DNA of 64,000 nt, taken from Streptomyces chilikensis (GTDB taxonomy: Bacteria > Actinomycetota > Actinomycetes > Streptomycetales > Streptomycetaceae). The notes below the pieces were generated by a model. It saw only the letters and a program-made list of their open reading frames with translations, made no database searches and was not told the origin of the DNA. Location: contig NZ_LWCC02000005.1 in assembly GCF_001642695.1 (NCBI RefSeq), positions 1,829,559-1,893,558 of the forward strand, read 5' to 3'. The position numbers and the translations under genes were made by a program. Shown here one piece after another: positions 1 through 9,238 of the stretch. Numbering within the stretch: the first letter of the stretch is position 1; every line of letters starts with the position of its first letter.

Positions 1-348
1 GCCGGACGGCGCCCCGGCCGCGACCGGCACGTCCCGCCCCCCGGCGCGCCGCAGCGCGGCCAGTCCGCCGCCGTGCACCCGGTCCGGCGAGAGCAGCACG
101 GCCGTCACCCCGGCCCCGCGCCGCGCCAGCCGCGCCCCGGCGAACAGCGCGTCACCGCCGTTGTCACCGCTGCCGACCAGCAGCACCACCCGGCTGCCGT
201 AGACCCGGCCCGCCCTCCGGCCCAGGACCTGGGCGCAGGCCGCGGCCAGCCCGGCCGCCGCCCGCTGCATCAACGCGCCCTCGGGAAGCCTCGCCATCAG
301 CTCCCGCTCGGCCGCACGTACCGTCTCAACGCTGTAGGCACTCCGCAT
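1..348 (-). CDS. nnr: NAD(P)H-hydrate epimerase / dehydratase, N-terminal part (cut by window edge)
   Basis: Reading from the ATG at 348 towards the left edge gives 116 codons with no stop, beginning MRSAYSVETVRAAERELMA and containing VGSGDNGGDAL, the YjeF_N nucleotide-binding signature. This domain epimerises damaged NADHX/NADPHX. In most bacteria it is fused to a C-terminal ADP-dependent dehydratase that restores NAD(P)H, and that part would lie outside the window. The gene starts 22 bp after the acpS stop on the same strand, so the two are probably co-transcribed. A weak -10-like AAGACT lies 7 nt before the ATG. The identity of the epimerase domain is firm. The fusion is inferred from the family. 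Confidence 0.9.
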   Translation of the reverse strand, partial: MRSAYSVETVRAAERELMARLPEGALMQRAAAGLAAACAQVLGRRAGRVYGSRVVLLVGSGDNGGDALFAGARLARRGAGVTAVLLSPDRVHGGGLAALRRAGGRDVPVAAGAPSG

Positions 349-370
349 ACGGCCGAGTCTTCCCCAGGAA

Positions 371-742
371 TCAGCCTTCCGCGATCACCACCGCCGAGGC
401 CACCCCGGCGTCATGACTGAGCGACACGTGCCAGGAGCTGACGCCCAGTTCGGCGGCACGGGCGGCGACCGTGCCGAAGACCCGCAGCCGGGGCCGGCCG
501 CTCTCCTCCAGGTACACCTCGGCGTCCCGCCACTGCAGGCCGGGCGGCGCACCCAGCGCCTTGGCCAGCGCCTCCTTGGCCGCGAACCGGGCGGCCAGCG
601 AGGCGATGCCGCGGCGCTCGCCGCTGGGCAGGGTGAGCTCGCTGTCGTTGAAGAGGCGTTGTGCCATGTGCGGGGTGCGGGCGAGGGCGGCCTGGAAGCG
701 GTCGATCTCGGCCACGTCGATACCGACGCCGATGATGCTCAT
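371..742 (-). CDS. acpS: Holo-[acyl-carrier-protein] synthase AcpS
   Basis: The 123-residue protein transfers 4'-phosphopantetheine from CoA to the serine of acyl carrier proteins, activating fatty-acid ACP and some polyketide ACPs. The N-terminal [10 protein letters not shown] supplies the Mg-binding Asp and [12 protein letters not shown] is the second signature, both typical of the trimeric AcpS family of about 120-140 residues. The frame stays open upstream to 1156, but that extension is Arg/Pro/Gly-rich noise. The ATG at 742 gives the family N-terminus [10 protein letters not shown] and follows TAGGCT (750-755) by 7 nt, which implies a leaderless mRNA. nnr follows downstream. Confidence 0.97.
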   Translation of the reverse strand: MSIIGVGIDVAEIDRFQAALARTPHMAQRLFNDSELTLPSGERRGIASLAARFAAKEALAKALGAPPGLQWRDAEVYLEESGRPRLRVFGTVAARAAELGVSSWHVSLSHDAGVASAVVIAEG

Positions 743-1121
743 GGCCCTCAGCCTACGGACGCGCGGCATCCCCGTCGGAGCCCTGGGGAACACCTGGCAC
801 CGCACCGGTCCGGACGACGCGCACCACCACGGCGCCGCCGCTGACGCGTTCGCCCCCTTCCACGTCACCGGCACGGAGGCCGAGGTGGTGGCACGCCTCG
901 ACCCGGCCCGCGCCTCCCTCCGCGACCCGCCCCGGAGCGGCCGGAGCCACGGCGTCGACCGGCAGCCGCCCCCGGGCACGGACGGGCCGTCCAGGGGGCG
1001 CCGAGGCCCACGCCCGCCGTGCCCGGGCACCGTGGCCCGTCCCCGCGGTCCGCGCACCGACCCGGGGCGGACCGGCGCTCCCCGCGACACGCGGACGGCG
1101 CCCGGTCCGGACCGGAGTTCC
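743..1121. other. Noncoding gap between glmS and acpS
   Basis: About 380 bp of very GC-rich DNA. Open frames exist on both strands but encode only Arg/Pro/Gly/Ala-rich strings with no recognisable domain or start signal. The only elements I can point to are the acpS -10 box at 750-755 and the glmS terminator hairpin just beyond 1121. Confidence 0.6.
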
Positions 1122-1143
1122 GGGCGGGGGCCCGTCCCCGCCC
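1122..1143 (-). terminator. Hairpin after glmS
   Basis: GGGCGGGG and CCCCGCCC form an 8-bp stem around a 6-nt loop, ending 9 nt past the glmS stop. There is no T run, as is usual for terminators in this genus. Confidence 0.5.
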
Positions 1144-1152
1144 GGGGTGCCG

Positions 1153-3081
1153 TCACTCCACCGTGACGGACTTCGCCAGGTTCCTCGGCTGGTCGACCTC
1201 GTTCCCCCGGGCCGTCGCCAGTTCGCAGGCGAACACCTGGAGCGGAACGGTCGCCACCAGCGGCTGGAGGAGCGGCGGCGTGACCGGGATCCGGATCAGG
1301 TGGTCGGCGTAGGGGACGACCGCCTCGTCCCCCTCCTCCGCGATGACGATGGTCCGGGCCCCCCGCGCCCGGATCTCCTGGATGTTGGAGACGATCTTGT
1401 CGTGGAGCACCGCCCGGTCACGCGGCGACGGCACGACCACCACGACCGGCACGCCCTTCTCGACCAGCGCGATCGGCCCGTGCTTCAGCTCGCCCGCCGC
1501 GAACCCCTCGGCGTGCATGTAGGCGAGCTCCTTGAGCTTGAGCGCGCCCTCCAGCGCCACCGGGTAGCCCACGTGCCGACCGAGGAACAGCACGGTGTTC
1601 CTCGAGGACAGGGAACGGGCCAGTTCCCGCACCGGCTCCATCGTCTCCAGCACCCGCTCCACCCCGTCGGCGATCCCCGACAGCTCCCGCACCTGCTCGC
1701 GGATCTCGCCCCCGGACCGGGTGCCGCGCACCTGCCCCAGGTAGAGGGCGACCAGGTAGCAGGCGACCAGCTGGGTCAGGAACGCCTTGGTGGAGGCGAC
1801 CGCGACCTCCGGCCCGGCATGGGTGTACAGCACCGCGTCCGACTCCCGCGGGATGGTCGCGCCGTTGGTGTTGCAGATGGCCAGCACCTTGGATCCCTGC
1901 TCCCGCGCGTGGCGCAGCGCCATCAGGGTGTCCATGGTCTCCCCCGACTGGGAGATGGCGATCACCAGCGCGCGCGGCCCCAGGATGGGATCGCGGTAGC
2001 GGAACTCGCTGGCCAGCTCCACCTCGCAGGGGACGCGCGTCCAGTGCTCGACGGCGTACTTGGCGATCAGCCCGGCGTGGAAGGCGGTCCCGCAGGCCAC
2101 GATCACCACCTTGTCGGTCCCGCGCAGCTCCTCCGGCGAGATCCGCAGCTCGTCCAGCGAGAGCCGCCCCTCGCCGTCGGTCCGCCCGAGCAGGGTGTCC
2201 GCGACCGCCTTGGGCTGCTCGGCGATCTCCTTGAGCATGAAGTAGTCGTAGCCGCCCTTCTCGGCGGCGGAGGCGTCCCAGTCGATGTGGAACTCCCGCA
2301 CCGCGGCGGGACGCCCGTCGAAGTCGGTCACCGTCACCGCGACCGACCCGTCCGGCCCGCCCGTTGCGCCCGGCCTGCCCGGCCCGGCCGGCGCGGCGGT
2401 CCCTCCGGGTCGGCCGGAGTCGTCGCGGCACAGCTCGACGACCTGGTCCTGGCCCAGCTCGATCGCGTCCCGGGTGTACTCGATGAACGCGGCCACGTCC
2501 GAGGCGAGGAAGCCCTCGCCCTGTCCCACGCCGACCACCAGCGGCGAGTTCCGCCGTGCGCCGACCACCACACCGGGTTCCTCCGCCGCGACCGCCACCA
2601 GGGTGAACGCGCCCTCCAGCCGCCGGCACACCAGCCGCATCGCCTCGGCGAGTCCGCCGCACGCCGAGTACTCCTCGGCCAGCAGGTGGGAGACCACCTC
2701 GGTGTCGGTCTCCGAGGTGAGCCGGTGGCCGCGTTCCTCCAGCTCGGCGCGGAGCCGCGCGAAGTTCTCGATGATGCCGTTGTGCACGACGGCGACCCGG
2801 CCGGCGTCGTCCAGGTGCGGGTGGGCGTTGACGTCGTCGGGCGCACCGTGGGTGGCCCAGCGGGTATGCCCCAGGCCGGTGGTGGCGGCCGGGAGGGGAC
2901 GCTCGCCGAGTTCCTTCTCCAGGTTGACCAGCTTGCCCGCCTTCTTGGCCACCGCCAGCACGCCGTCGGCGAGGACCGCCACGCCCGCCGAGTCGTACCC
3001 CCGGTACTCCAGCCTCCGCAGCCCCGCCGTCACGACCTCCAACGCCGCCTGACGGCCCACATATCCCACAATTCCGCACAT
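1153..3081 (-). CDS. glmS: Glutamine-fructose-6-phosphate aminotransferase GlmS
   Basis: GlmS makes glucosamine-6-phosphate from fructose-6-phosphate and glutamine, the entry step to UDP-GlcNAc and peptidoglycan. The 642-residue protein starts MCGIVGYVG, so Cys2 becomes the N-terminal nucleophile of the glutaminase domain (about 1-265). Two SIS isomerase domains follow, with [11 protein letters not shown] in the first, and the protein ends in [11 protein letters not shown]. The in-frame GTG at 3090 would bury the catalytic Cys. The ATG at 3081 follows TAGGGT by 7 nt and is preferred. A Gly/Pro/Ala-rich insert of about 30 residues near position 215-250 makes it longer than the usual 600-615. 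GlmM, the next pathway enzyme, is encoded at 5363-6721. Confidence 0.97.
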   Translation of the reverse strand: MCGIVGYVGRQAALEVVTAGLRRLEYRGYDSAGVAVLADGVLAVAKKAGKLVNLEKELGERPLPAATTGLGHTRWATHGAPDDVNAHPHLDDAGRVAVVHNGIIENFARLRAELEERGHRLTSETDTEVVSHLLAEEYSACGGLAEAMRLVCRRLEGAFTLVAVAAEEPGVVVGARRNSPLVVGVGQGEGFLASDVAAFIEYTRDAIELGQDQVVELCRDDSGRPGGTAAPAGPGRPGATGGPDGSVAVTVTDFDGRPAAVREFHIDWDASAAEKGGYDYFMLKEIAEQPKAVADTLLGRTDGEGRLSLDELRISPEELRGTDKVVIVACGTAFHAGLIAKYAVEHWTRVPCEVELASEFRYRDPILGPRALVIAISQSGETMDTLMALRHAREQGSKVLAICNTNGATIPRESDAVLYTHAGPEVAVASTKAFLTQLVACYLVALYLGQVRGTRSGGEIREQVRELSGIADGVERVLETMEPVRELARSLSSRNTVLFLGRHVGYPVALEGALKLKELAYMHAEGFAAGELKHGPIALVEKGVPVVVVVPSPRDRAVLHDKIVSNIQEIRARGARTIVIAEEGDEAVVPYADHLIRIPVTPPLLQPLVATVPLQVFACELATARGNEVDQPRNLAKSVTVE

Positions 3082-3088
3082 GTCCCTC

Positions 3089-3094
3089 ACCCTA
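3089..3094 (-). promoter_or_regulatory. glmS -10 box, leaderless start
   Basis: TAGGGT on the minus strand ends 7 nt before the glmS ATG at 3081, so transcription should begin at or next to the start codon. It overlaps the alternative GTG at 3090, which therefore cannot be the start on this transcript. No Shine-Dalgarno sequence is present. Confidence 0.6.
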
Positions 3095-3162
3095 GGCCGG
3101 GTTCGGGAACCGCGCGTCCGGTCATGGTCCGTTCGGGCCGCCCGGCCCTCCGCACAGCCCGG

Positions 3163-3216
3163 ACCTCCACGCCGCCCGAAGCCTCCGCGCAGCCCGAAGC
3201 CTCCACGCCGCCCGAA
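3163..3216. repeat. Three tandem 18-bp repeats in the glmS-coaA spacer
   Basis: The unit GCCTCCACGCCGCCCGAA occurs at 3163-3180 (one change at the first base), 3181-3198 (two changes) and 3199-3216 (exact), and a fourth partial unit follows. The repeat length is a multiple of three, but no convincing gene covers it. Confidence 0.8.
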
Positions 3217-3325
3217 GCCTCCGGGCCCCGGCCCTGCCCTGACCTGCCCCCGGTGACCACCCCGCCACGCCCCCTAGTGACACACCCCACCCCGCGGCCC
3301 GGTCGGACGCCCGTAACAATGGACT

Positions 3326-4318
3326 GTGATCTCTCCGGCCTCCCCGATGCCCTCAGGCGGCGCCCCCCGGTCCCGGCCGGAGGCAACTCCCTACGTGGAC
3401 CTGACCCGCCAGGAGTGGAGCGCGCTGCGCGACAAGACGCCGCTCCCCCTCACCGCCGAGGAGGTCGAGCGGCTGCGGGGCCTCGGTGACGTCATCGACC
3501 TGGACGAGGTGCGGGACATCTACCTGCCGCTCTCCCGGCTGCTCAACCTCTACGTGCGCTCCACGGACAACCTGCGGTCCTCCCTCAACACCTTCCTCGG
3601 CGAGAAGGGCTCCCAGTCGGGGACGCCGTTCGTCATAGGGGTCGCCGGCTCGGTCGCGGTCGGCAAGTCGACCGTCTCCCGGCTGCTCCAGGCGCTGCTC
3701 TCCCGCTGGCCGGAGCACCCGCGCGTCGAACTCGTCACCACCGACGGCTTCCTGCTGCCCACCCGCGAGCTCCAGGCGCGCGGGCTGATGGAGCGCAAGG
3801 GCTTCCCCGAGTCCTACGACCGCAGGGCGCTGACCCGGTTCGTCGCCGACATCAAGGCCGGCAAGGACGAGGTCACCGCGCCGGTCTACTCCCACCTGAT
3901 CTACGACATCGTTCCCGGTGAGAGGCTGACGGTCCGCCGCCCGGACATCCTCATCGTCGAGGGCCTCAACGTCCTCCAGCCCGCCCTCCCCGGCAAGGAC
4001 GGCCGCACCCGGGTGGCGCTGGCCGACTACTTCGACTTCAGCGTCTACGTCGACGCCAAGGCGGAGGACGTCGAGAAGTGGTACCTGCACCGCTTCCGCC
4101 GGCTGCGCGACACGGCGTTCCAGAACCCCGAGTCGTACTTCCGCCGGTGGACCCAGGTGTCCGAGGAGGAGGCCCTGGAGTACGCCCGCCGCACCTGGCG
4201 GACCATCAACGGGCCCAATCTGGTGGAGAACGTGGCCCCCACCCGCGGCCGGGCCACCCTGGTCCTGCGCAAGGGCCCGGACCACAAGGTCCAGCGACTG
4301 CGCCTGCGCAAGCTGTGA
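3326..4318 (+). CDS. coaA: Type I pantothenate kinase CoaA
   Basis: CoaA phosphorylates pantothenate, the first and rate-limiting step of coenzyme A synthesis. The 330-residue protein has the P-loop [12 protein letters not shown] near residue 105, the TTDGFLLP segment and the [11 protein letters not shown] core, all typical of the CoA-feedback-inhibited bacterial type I kinase. The first 25 or so residues are a variable tail. The GTG at 3326 lies 6 nt after TAACAA (3314-3319) with no ribosome-binding site, suggesting a leaderless transcript. It is divergent from glmS and is followed 24 bp later by a gene that has its own -10 box. Confidence 0.96.
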   Translation: MISPASPMPSGGAPRSRPEATPYVDLTRQEWSALRDKTPLPLTAEEVERLRGLGDVIDLDEVRDIYLPLSRLLNLYVRSTDNLRSSLNTFLGEKGSQSGTPFVIGVAGSVAVGKSTVSRLLQALLSRWPEHPRVELVTTDGFLLPTRELQARGLMERKGFPESYDRRALTRFVADIKAGKDEVTAPVYSHLIYDIVPGERLTVRRPDILIVEGLNVLQPALPGKDGRTRVALADYFDFSVYVDAKAEDVEKWYLHRFRRLRDTAFQNPESYFRRWTQVSEEEALEYARRTWRTINGPNLVENVAPTRGRATLVLRKGPDHKVQRLRLRKL

Positions 4319-4342
4319 GCGCCGCCCGCTAGTCTGCCGCGC

Positions 4343-5290
4343 ATGCTGCACCTGCGACTGATCACACCGGCCGAGCGGACCGACGCGGTGGTCACCATGA
4401 TCCGCCGGACCGCCGGCTGCACCCATCTGGTCGTCATCCCCGGGGCGGCCCGCGAGCCGGCCGGCGACCTGGTGACGGTGGACGTCGCCCGGGAGGCCGC
4501 CGACGAGGTGATCGGGGAGCTGCGCGCGATGGGCCTGGACCAGGAGGGTTCCATCAGCGCCGACAACCTGGACCTCTCCCTCTCCCGGCACGCCGACCGG
4601 GCCGAGAAGGAGGCGCCCGGCGAGGGCTCCGACGCGGTGGTCTGGGACCAGCTGGTGGAGGCGACCCACGAGGAGTCCAGCTTCTCCTGGTCCTACGTCG
4701 CCTTCCTGTCGCTGGCCACCATGATCGCGGCCTGCGGTGTGGTGCTGGACAACGCGGTGCTGATCGTGGGCGCGATGGCGGTGGGCCCGGAGTTCGGCCC
4801 GCTCGCCGGTTTCTGCACGGCCCTGGTCCGGCCGGCCCCGCGCCTGGCCGTCCGCTCGCTCGGGGCGCTGCTGGGCGGCTTCGCGGTGGCGATGGCCTTG
4901 ACGGCACTGTTCAGCCTGCTCATGACCAGCGTGGGGCTCTTCAGCGCCGAGCAGCTCAACGCCGACCGGCCCAACACGGGGTTCATCTACGACCCCGACC
5001 TCTTCTCCTTCGTGGTCGCCCTGCTGGCGGGCTGCGCGGGCATGCTCTCGCTGACCTCGGCCAAGTCGGGGGCCCTGGTCGGCGTCGCCATCTCGGTCAC
5101 CACCGTCCCGGCCGCCGCCAACGCCGCGGTCGCCTTCGACTACGGCGACTACGGGCAGGCCTGGGGGTCGTCGATCCAGCTCCTGGTGAACTTGGCGGGC
5201 ATCGTCCTGGCGGGCACGCTGACACTGCTGGTCCAGAAGTGGAGCTGGTCCCGGAAGCTCCGGCGCCACCCCCTCACCGGCACCACGTGA
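4343..5290 (+). CDS. DUF389 family integral membrane protein
   Basis: A 315-residue protein with a soluble N-terminal part (about 1-110) and a hydrophobic C-terminal part (about 115-305) of roughly six membrane segments. It includes the family-typical DNAVLIVGAMAVGPEFGPLAG stretch, in which a small-residue helix is followed by a Gly-Pro turn. DUF389 proteins are widespread in actinobacteria but their biochemical role is not established, and I assign none. The ATG at 4343 follows TAGTCT (4330-4335) by 7 nt, so it probably has its own leaderless transcript although coaA ends only 24 bp upstream. Confidence 0.85.
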   Translation: MLHLRLITPAERTDAVVTMIRRTAGCTHLVVIPGAAREPAGDLVTVDVAREAADEVIGELRAMGLDQEGSISADNLDLSLSRHADRAEKEAPGEGSDAVVWDQLVEATHEESSFSWSYVAFLSLATMIAACGVVLDNAVLIVGAMAVGPEFGPLAGFCTALVRPAPRLAVRSLGALLGGFAVAMALTALFSLLMTSVGLFSAEQLNADRPNTGFIYDPDLFSFVVALLAGCAGMLSLTSAKSGALVGVAISVTTVPAAANAAVAFDYGDYGQAWGSSIQLLVNLAGIVLAGTLTLLVQKWSWSRKLRRHPLTGTT

Positions 5291-5299
5291 CCCGCGGAA

Positions 5300-5346
5300 C
5301 GTGAGGAGGGGGCGGAACCGCCGCGCGGTCCCGCCCCCTCCTCACG
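5300..5346. terminator. Bidirectional terminator between DUF389 gene and glmM
   Basis: CGTGAGGAGGGGGCGG and its near-perfect complement form a stem of about 16 bp around a 14-nt loop between two convergent genes, starting 10 bp after one stop and ending 17 bp before the other. It can serve both. Confidence 0.75.
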
Positions 5347-5362
5347 TCGTCGCGCGGCCGTG

Positions 5363-6721
5363 TCAGCCCAGCGCGGACTTGACGACGTCGGCCAGCCGGC
5401 CGGCCACCGACTCGGCCTGGTGGATGTCGGCCGCCTCGACCATCACCCGCACCAGCGGCTCGGTGCCGGACGGCCGCAGCAGCACCCGCCCGGTGGTGCC
5501 CAGCTCCCGCTCCGCGTCCTCCACGGCGGCGGCCAGCTCGGCGGAGGTGGAGACCCGCGACCTGTCCACGTCGCGCACGTTCACCAGCACCTGCGGCAGC
5601 CGCTCCATCACCGCGGCCAGCTCGCGCAGCGACCGGCCGCTCGCCGCGACCCGCGCCGCGAGCAGCAGGCCGGTGAGGGTGCCGTCGCCGGTGGTGGCGT
5701 GGTCGAGCGCGATGACGTGGCCGGACTGCTCGCCGCCCAGCGCGAAGCCCTTCTCCTTCATCTCCTCCAGCACGTAGCGGTCGCCCACCGCGGTCTGGAC
5801 GAGCTGGATGCCCTCGCGTTCCATGGCGAGCTTGAAGCCCAGGTTGGACATCACCGTGGCGACCACCGTGTCGGCGCGCAGCACGCCCCGCTCCCGCATC
5901 GCCAGCGCGAGGATCGCCAGGATCTGGTCCCCGTCGACCTCCTCGCCCGTGTGGTCGACCGCGAGGCACCGGTCGGCGTCGCCGTCGTGCGCGATGCCCA
6001 GGTCCGCGCCGTGCTCGACGACCGCGGCCTTGAGCTTGCCGAGGTGGGTGGAGCCGTAGCCGTCGTTGATGTTGAGGCCGTCCGGCTCCGCGCCGATGGT
6101 GACGACCCGGGCGCCGGCCCGCTCGAAGGCGGCCGGGGAGACCCGCGAGGCGGCGCCGTGCGCCTCGTCGAGCACGACCGTCAGGCCGTCGAGCCGGTTG
6201 GGGAGCACGCCGAGCAGGTGCGTGACGTAGGTCTCCAGCCCCTCCAGGTGCTCGCCGACCCGGCCGACGCCGGATCCGGTCGGCCGGTCCCAGGGGGCGC
6301 CGGTGCTGTGCTCGCGGTAGACGGCCTCGATGCGGTCCTCGAGCTCGTCGGCCAGCTTGTGGCCGCCGCGGGCGAAGAACTTGATGCCGTTGTCGGGCAT
6401 GGCGTTGTGGCTGGCCGAGAGCATCACGCCGAGGTCGGCGCCGAGGACACCCGTCAGATGGGCGACCGCCGGGGTGGGCAGCACGCCCACCTTGAGCACG
6501 TCCACGCCGGCGCTGGCGAGCCCGGCCACCACGGCCGCCTCCAGGAACTCTCCGGACGCGCGCGGGTCCCGTCCGACGACCGCCTTGGGGCGATGCCCCT
6601 CGAAGGTGCCCGCCTCGGCCAGTACGTGTGCCGCCGCCACGGAGAGACCGAGCGCGAGCTCGGCCGTCAGGTCCGCGTTGGCGACACCCCGTACACCGTC
6701 CGTGCCGAAGAGTCGTCCCAC
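5363..6721 (-). CDS. glmM: Phosphoglucosamine mutase GlmM
   Basis: GlmM converts glucosamine-6-phosphate to glucosamine-1-phosphate for UDP-GlcNAc synthesis. The 452-residue protein starts [12 protein letters not shown], carries the phosphoserine loop [11 protein letters not shown] (Ser about 104), the Mg loop [12 protein letters not shown] (about 240) and the sugar loop [15 protein letters not shown] near the C-terminus. The length is normal. The GTG start at 6721 has a strong GGAGG four bases upstream. It follows the rplM-rpsI unit on the same strand but behind a strong terminator hairpin, so it is likely transcribed from the AT-rich patch around 6820-6860. Confidence 0.97.
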   Translation of the reverse strand: MGRLFGTDGVRGVANADLTAELALGLSVAAAHVLAEAGTFEGHRPKAVVGRDPRASGEFLEAAVVAGLASAGVDVLKVGVLPTPAVAHLTGVLGADLGVMLSASHNAMPDNGIKFFARGGHKLADELEDRIEAVYREHSTGAPWDRPTGSGVGRVGEHLEGLETYVTHLLGVLPNRLDGLTVVLDEAHGAASRVSPAAFERAGARVVTIGAEPDGLNINDGYGSTHLGKLKAAVVEHGADLGIAHDGDADRCLAVDHTGEEVDGDQILAILALAMRERGVLRADTVVATVMSNLGFKLAMEREGIQLVQTAVGDRYVLEEMKEKGFALGGEQSGHVIALDHATTGDGTLTGLLLAARVAASGRSLRELAAVMERLPQVLVNVRDVDRSRVSTSAELAAAVEDAERELGTTGRVLLRPSGTEPLVRVMVEAADIHQAESVAGRLADVVKSALG

Positions 6722-6732
6722 TGGTCCTCCAG

Positions 6733-6755
6733 AGAAGTGCTACATCAGAAGTACT
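6733..6755. repeat. Direct repeat just upstream of glmM
   Basis: AGAAGTGCT (6733-6741) and AGAAGTACT (6747-6755) are spaced 14 bp apart immediately before the glmM ribosome-binding site. They could be an operator or a chance repeat. Confidence 0.4.
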
Positions 6756-6864
6756 GCGTCACGGGTGCCGCGCCGGAAGTTCCGCATCATGACGAACGCC
6801 ACACCCGAGCCCCAATGGGCCTTACAGCACATTGTTCCCTTATATGACTGTCGCCGCTGATAAA

Positions 6865-6907
6865 CGAACGCCCCGGCGGCACAGGATGAGTGCCGCCGGG
6901 GCGTTCG
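6865..6907 (-). terminator. Terminator of rplM-rpsI
   Basis: CGAACGCCCCGGCGGCAC pairs perfectly over 18 bp with its complement around a 7-nt loop, 41 nt beyond the rpsI stop. This is one of the strongest hairpins in the window. Confidence 0.85.
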
Positions 6908-6948
6908 GACGTACTGCGGGTCTGCCGTACGTACAGGCAGCGCCGGGT

Positions 6949-7461
6949 TTAGCGCTTGCTGTACTGCGGGGCCTTGCGGGCCTTCTTCAGACCGGCCTTC
7001 TTGCGCTCGACGGCACGCGCGTCGCGGCTCAGGAAGCCGGCCTTCTTCAGCGGGCCGCGGTTGTTGTCGACGTCCGCCTCGTTCAGCGCACGGGCGACAC
7101 CCAGACGGAGGGCACCGGCCTGGCCGGAGACGCCGCCACCCGAGATGCGGGCGATGACGTCGTAACGGCCCTCGAGCTCGAGCACCTTGAAGGGCTCGTT
7201 GACCTCCTGCTGGTGCACCTTGTTCGGGAAGTAGTCCTCGAGGGTGCGGCCGTTGATCTTCCACTTGCCGGTGCCCGGGACGATCCGGACGCGGGCGATG
7301 GCGTTCTTGCGGCGGCCCAGGCCGGCGGCCGGCTGGGGCTCGCCGAAGCGGGAGGCCATGGACTCCGAGGTGTACTCGCCCTCGACGGGGACCTCGGACT
7401 CGGTGGTGTAGCTGTCGATGTCAAGCTCTTCGAGCGGCTGCTCGGCAGTGGTCTCGGCCAC
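6949..7461 (-). CDS. rpsI: 30S ribosomal protein S9
   Basis: S9 binds the 3' major domain of 16S rRNA, and its C-terminal tail reaches the P-site tRNA. The 170-residue protein has the conserved [17 protein letters not shown] block, the [19 protein letters not shown] segment and the invariant C-terminus ending YSKR. Residues 1-46 form an acidic extension typical of actinobacterial S9 and absent from the roughly 130-residue E. coli form. It follows rplM by 42 bp, the standard rplM-rpsI pair. Confidence 0.98.
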   Translation of the reverse strand: MAETTAEQPLEELDIDSYTTESEVPVEGEYTSESMASRFGEPQPAAGLGRRKNAIARVRIVPGTGKWKINGRTLEDYFPNKVHQQEVNEPFKVLELEGRYDVIARISGGGVSGQAGALRLGVARALNEADVDNNRGPLKKAGFLSRDARAVERKKAGLKKARKAPQYSKR

Positions 7462-7503
7462 GATTCTCCTCAGATTCTCTTCAGGCTTAGGGGGTGGCCG
7501 TAC

Positions 7504-7947
7504 TTACTGCGCGACCTGGGTGATCTCGAACGGAACCGGCTGCTGGGCAGCGTGCGGGTGGTTCTCGCCCGAGTAGACCTTCAGCTTGGAGAGCATCTGA
7601 CGGCCCAGGGTGTTCTTGGGGAGCATGCCCTTGACGGCCTTCTCGATGGCCTTCTCCGGGTTCTTCGCGAGCAGCTCGTCGTAACGAACCGAACGCAGAC
7701 CGCCCGGGTAGCCGGAGTGGCGGTAGGCCATCTTCTGGGTCTTCTTGTTGCCGGACAGGTGCACCTTGTCCGCGTTGATGATGATGACGAAGTCACCAGC
7801 GTCGACGTGGGGCGCGTAGATCGGCTTGTGCTTGCCCCGCAGGAGGGAGGCGGTGGTGGACGCCAGGCGGCCGAGGACGACGTCCTGGGCGTCAATGACG
7901 TGCCACTGGCGGGTGATATCGCCGGGCTTGGGGCTGAACGTACGCAC
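7504..7947 (-). CDS. rplM: 50S ribosomal protein L13
   Basis: L13 is an early-assembly large-subunit protein. The 147-residue sequence has [16 protein letters not shown], the [12 protein letters not shown] motif and the [10 protein letters not shown] loop, all diagnostic. It is the first gene of the rplM-rpsI operon. A good vegetative promoter at 8128-8157 would give a leader of about 170 nt, long enough for autogenous control, which is known for L13 operons in other bacteria but not shown here. Confidence 0.98.
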   Translation of the reverse strand: MRTFSPKPGDITRQWHVIDAQDVVLGRLASTTASLLRGKHKPIYAPHVDAGDFVIIINADKVHLSGNKKTQKMAYRHSGYPGGLRSVRYDELLAKNPEKAIEKAVKGMLPKNTLGRQMLSKLKVYSGENHPHAAQQPVPFEITQVAQ

Positions 7948-8127
7948 GGTTCGTAGCCTTCGCTATCTTCAGTGAATGGTCCTAGACAAGGTCACCGAAG
8001 CGATCACGACAGCCCTGACCGCACTGCGGTGACGCAAACCGCGTGCAGGTCGCTGGTCATCGGCCCGGTGGACCGGTGTAAGGGCCCGTCCCGTGAGAAT
8101 GAGCAAGCCAATACACAACGAACATGC

Positions 8128-8157
8128 AGGCTACCCTCCGCCCCGCCCATGGGTCAA
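8128..8157 (-). promoter_or_regulatory. rplM-rpsI promoter
   Basis: On the minus strand TTGACC (8152-8157) and TAGCCT (8128-8133) are separated by 18 bp, a near-consensus vegetative promoter. The start point should be near 8121, about 170 nt before the rplM ATG. Confidence 0.7.
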
Positions 8158-8206
8158 AACGCCCGCGCCTCACGCCCGGCGCGGCAGCCCGTCTAGGATG
8201 CGCGGC

Positions 8207-9091
8207 ATGAGTTATGGGCAAGGGGGGCCTGGGCCACAGCAGTGGGACCCTTGGACGCCTCAATCGCAGCAGCCGAACGCCGTCGCTCCCGCACCGTGGT
8301 CGCAGGGCGGCTCCGGGGGACCCGACTGGGACGCCCTCGCCGAGGCGTCCGCGGCCAAGGCGAAGCGCCGCAGGATCGTCGCCGCGGGCGCCGCGGCCGC
8401 GGTCGTCGCGGCCGGCGCCGTCACCGCGGTGCTCCTGACCCGCGGCGGGGAGGAACCGTCCACCGCCGGCGGTTCCGGCGGCGCGTCGGCCTCCACCGGC
8501 ACGCCCTCGTTCGCGCCGACCAGCGCGCCCCCGCCGCTGGACCCGGAGGAGATCCTCGCGGACTCCCGCAAGGACACCGCTCCGCTCTCCCCCGCCACGC
8601 TCCTCCCGGGCAAGGCCGGCGGCAAGCTGACCCTCGGCCAGGCCGTCTACGTCAAGGGCCCCTCCGCGGAGACCGCCGACTGCGCCTCCGCCGCCCAGCA
8701 CACCCTGCCGGCCGTCCTCAACGCCAACGGCTGCACCAAGATGCTCCGCGCCACCTACACCCGCGACGGCGTGGCCGTCACGGTCGGCGTCGCCGTCTTC
8801 GACACCGCCGAGGACGCCACGGCGGCCCGCGGGCAGGCCGACAAGGCCGCCATCATCGAGCCGCTGTCCGGCAAGGGGGTGAAACCGTTCTGCGACGGCG
8901 CGGTCTGCCGCACCACCATGAACTCCTACGGGCGGTACGCCTACTTCACCATCACCGGCTTCACCGGCGGCAAGGACGTCACCGCGCAGGACAAGAAGGC
9001 CTTCGACGCGGGCGACCAGCTCGCCCACTACACCTTCCAGCAGATCCACCGCCGCGGCGAGGTCCAGTCCACCGCCGCCCCGGCGTCCTGA
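8207..9091 (+). CDS. Membrane-anchored hypothetical protein with four extracytoplasmic cysteines
   Basis: I do not recognise a named family. From the ATG at 8207 the 294-residue product has a Gly/Pro/Gln-rich cytoplasmic N-terminus (1-45), a KRRR stop-transfer charge cluster, one hydrophobic helix (about 53-72), a Ser/Thr/Pro linker and a C-terminal domain with four cysteines that could form two disulfides, so it is probably type II anchored. The start follows TAGGAT (8194-8199) by 7 nt with no ribosome-binding site, so leaderless translation is likely. The ATG at 8198 overlaps the -10 box and is rejected. It is divergent from rplM. Confidence 0.8.
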   Translation: MSYGQGGPGPQQWDPWTPQSQQPNAVAPAPWSQGGSGGPDWDALAEASAAKAKRRRIVAAGAAAAVVAAGAVTAVLLTRGGEEPSTAGGSGGASASTGTPSFAPTSAPPPLDPEEILADSRKDTAPLSPATLLPGKAGGKLTLGQAVYVKGPSAETADCASAAQHTLPAVLNANGCTKMLRATYTRDGVAVTVGVAVFDTAEDATAARGQADKAAIIEPLSGKGVKPFCDGAVCRTTMNSYGRYAYFTITGFTGGKDVTAQDKKAFDAGDQLAHYTFQQIHRRGEVQSTAAPAS

Positions 9092-9238
9092 TCCGCACCG
9101 GGTCACGGGGGGCGGAGCCGGTTCCCTGTGACCCGTGGCACCCGGACCCCCGCGGGCGACGCGCGCCGCGTGCCGCGCGTGCTCCTGGCACGGCGCGCCA
9201 CCACGGGCCCCGCGGGCCGGCCGCGGGCCGGTCGCGGG

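Noticed and set aside
743-1156. N-terminal extension of AcpS or a separate gene upstream of it
   Set aside because: The extension is low-complexity, shows no family match, and the ATG at 742 has a leaderless promoter and the correct family N-terminus.
3082-3325. glmS ribozyme/riboswitch upstream of glmS
   Set aside because: The glmS ribozyme is a Firmicutes feature and needs a leader of well over 100 nt. Here the -10 box is 7 nt from the start codon.
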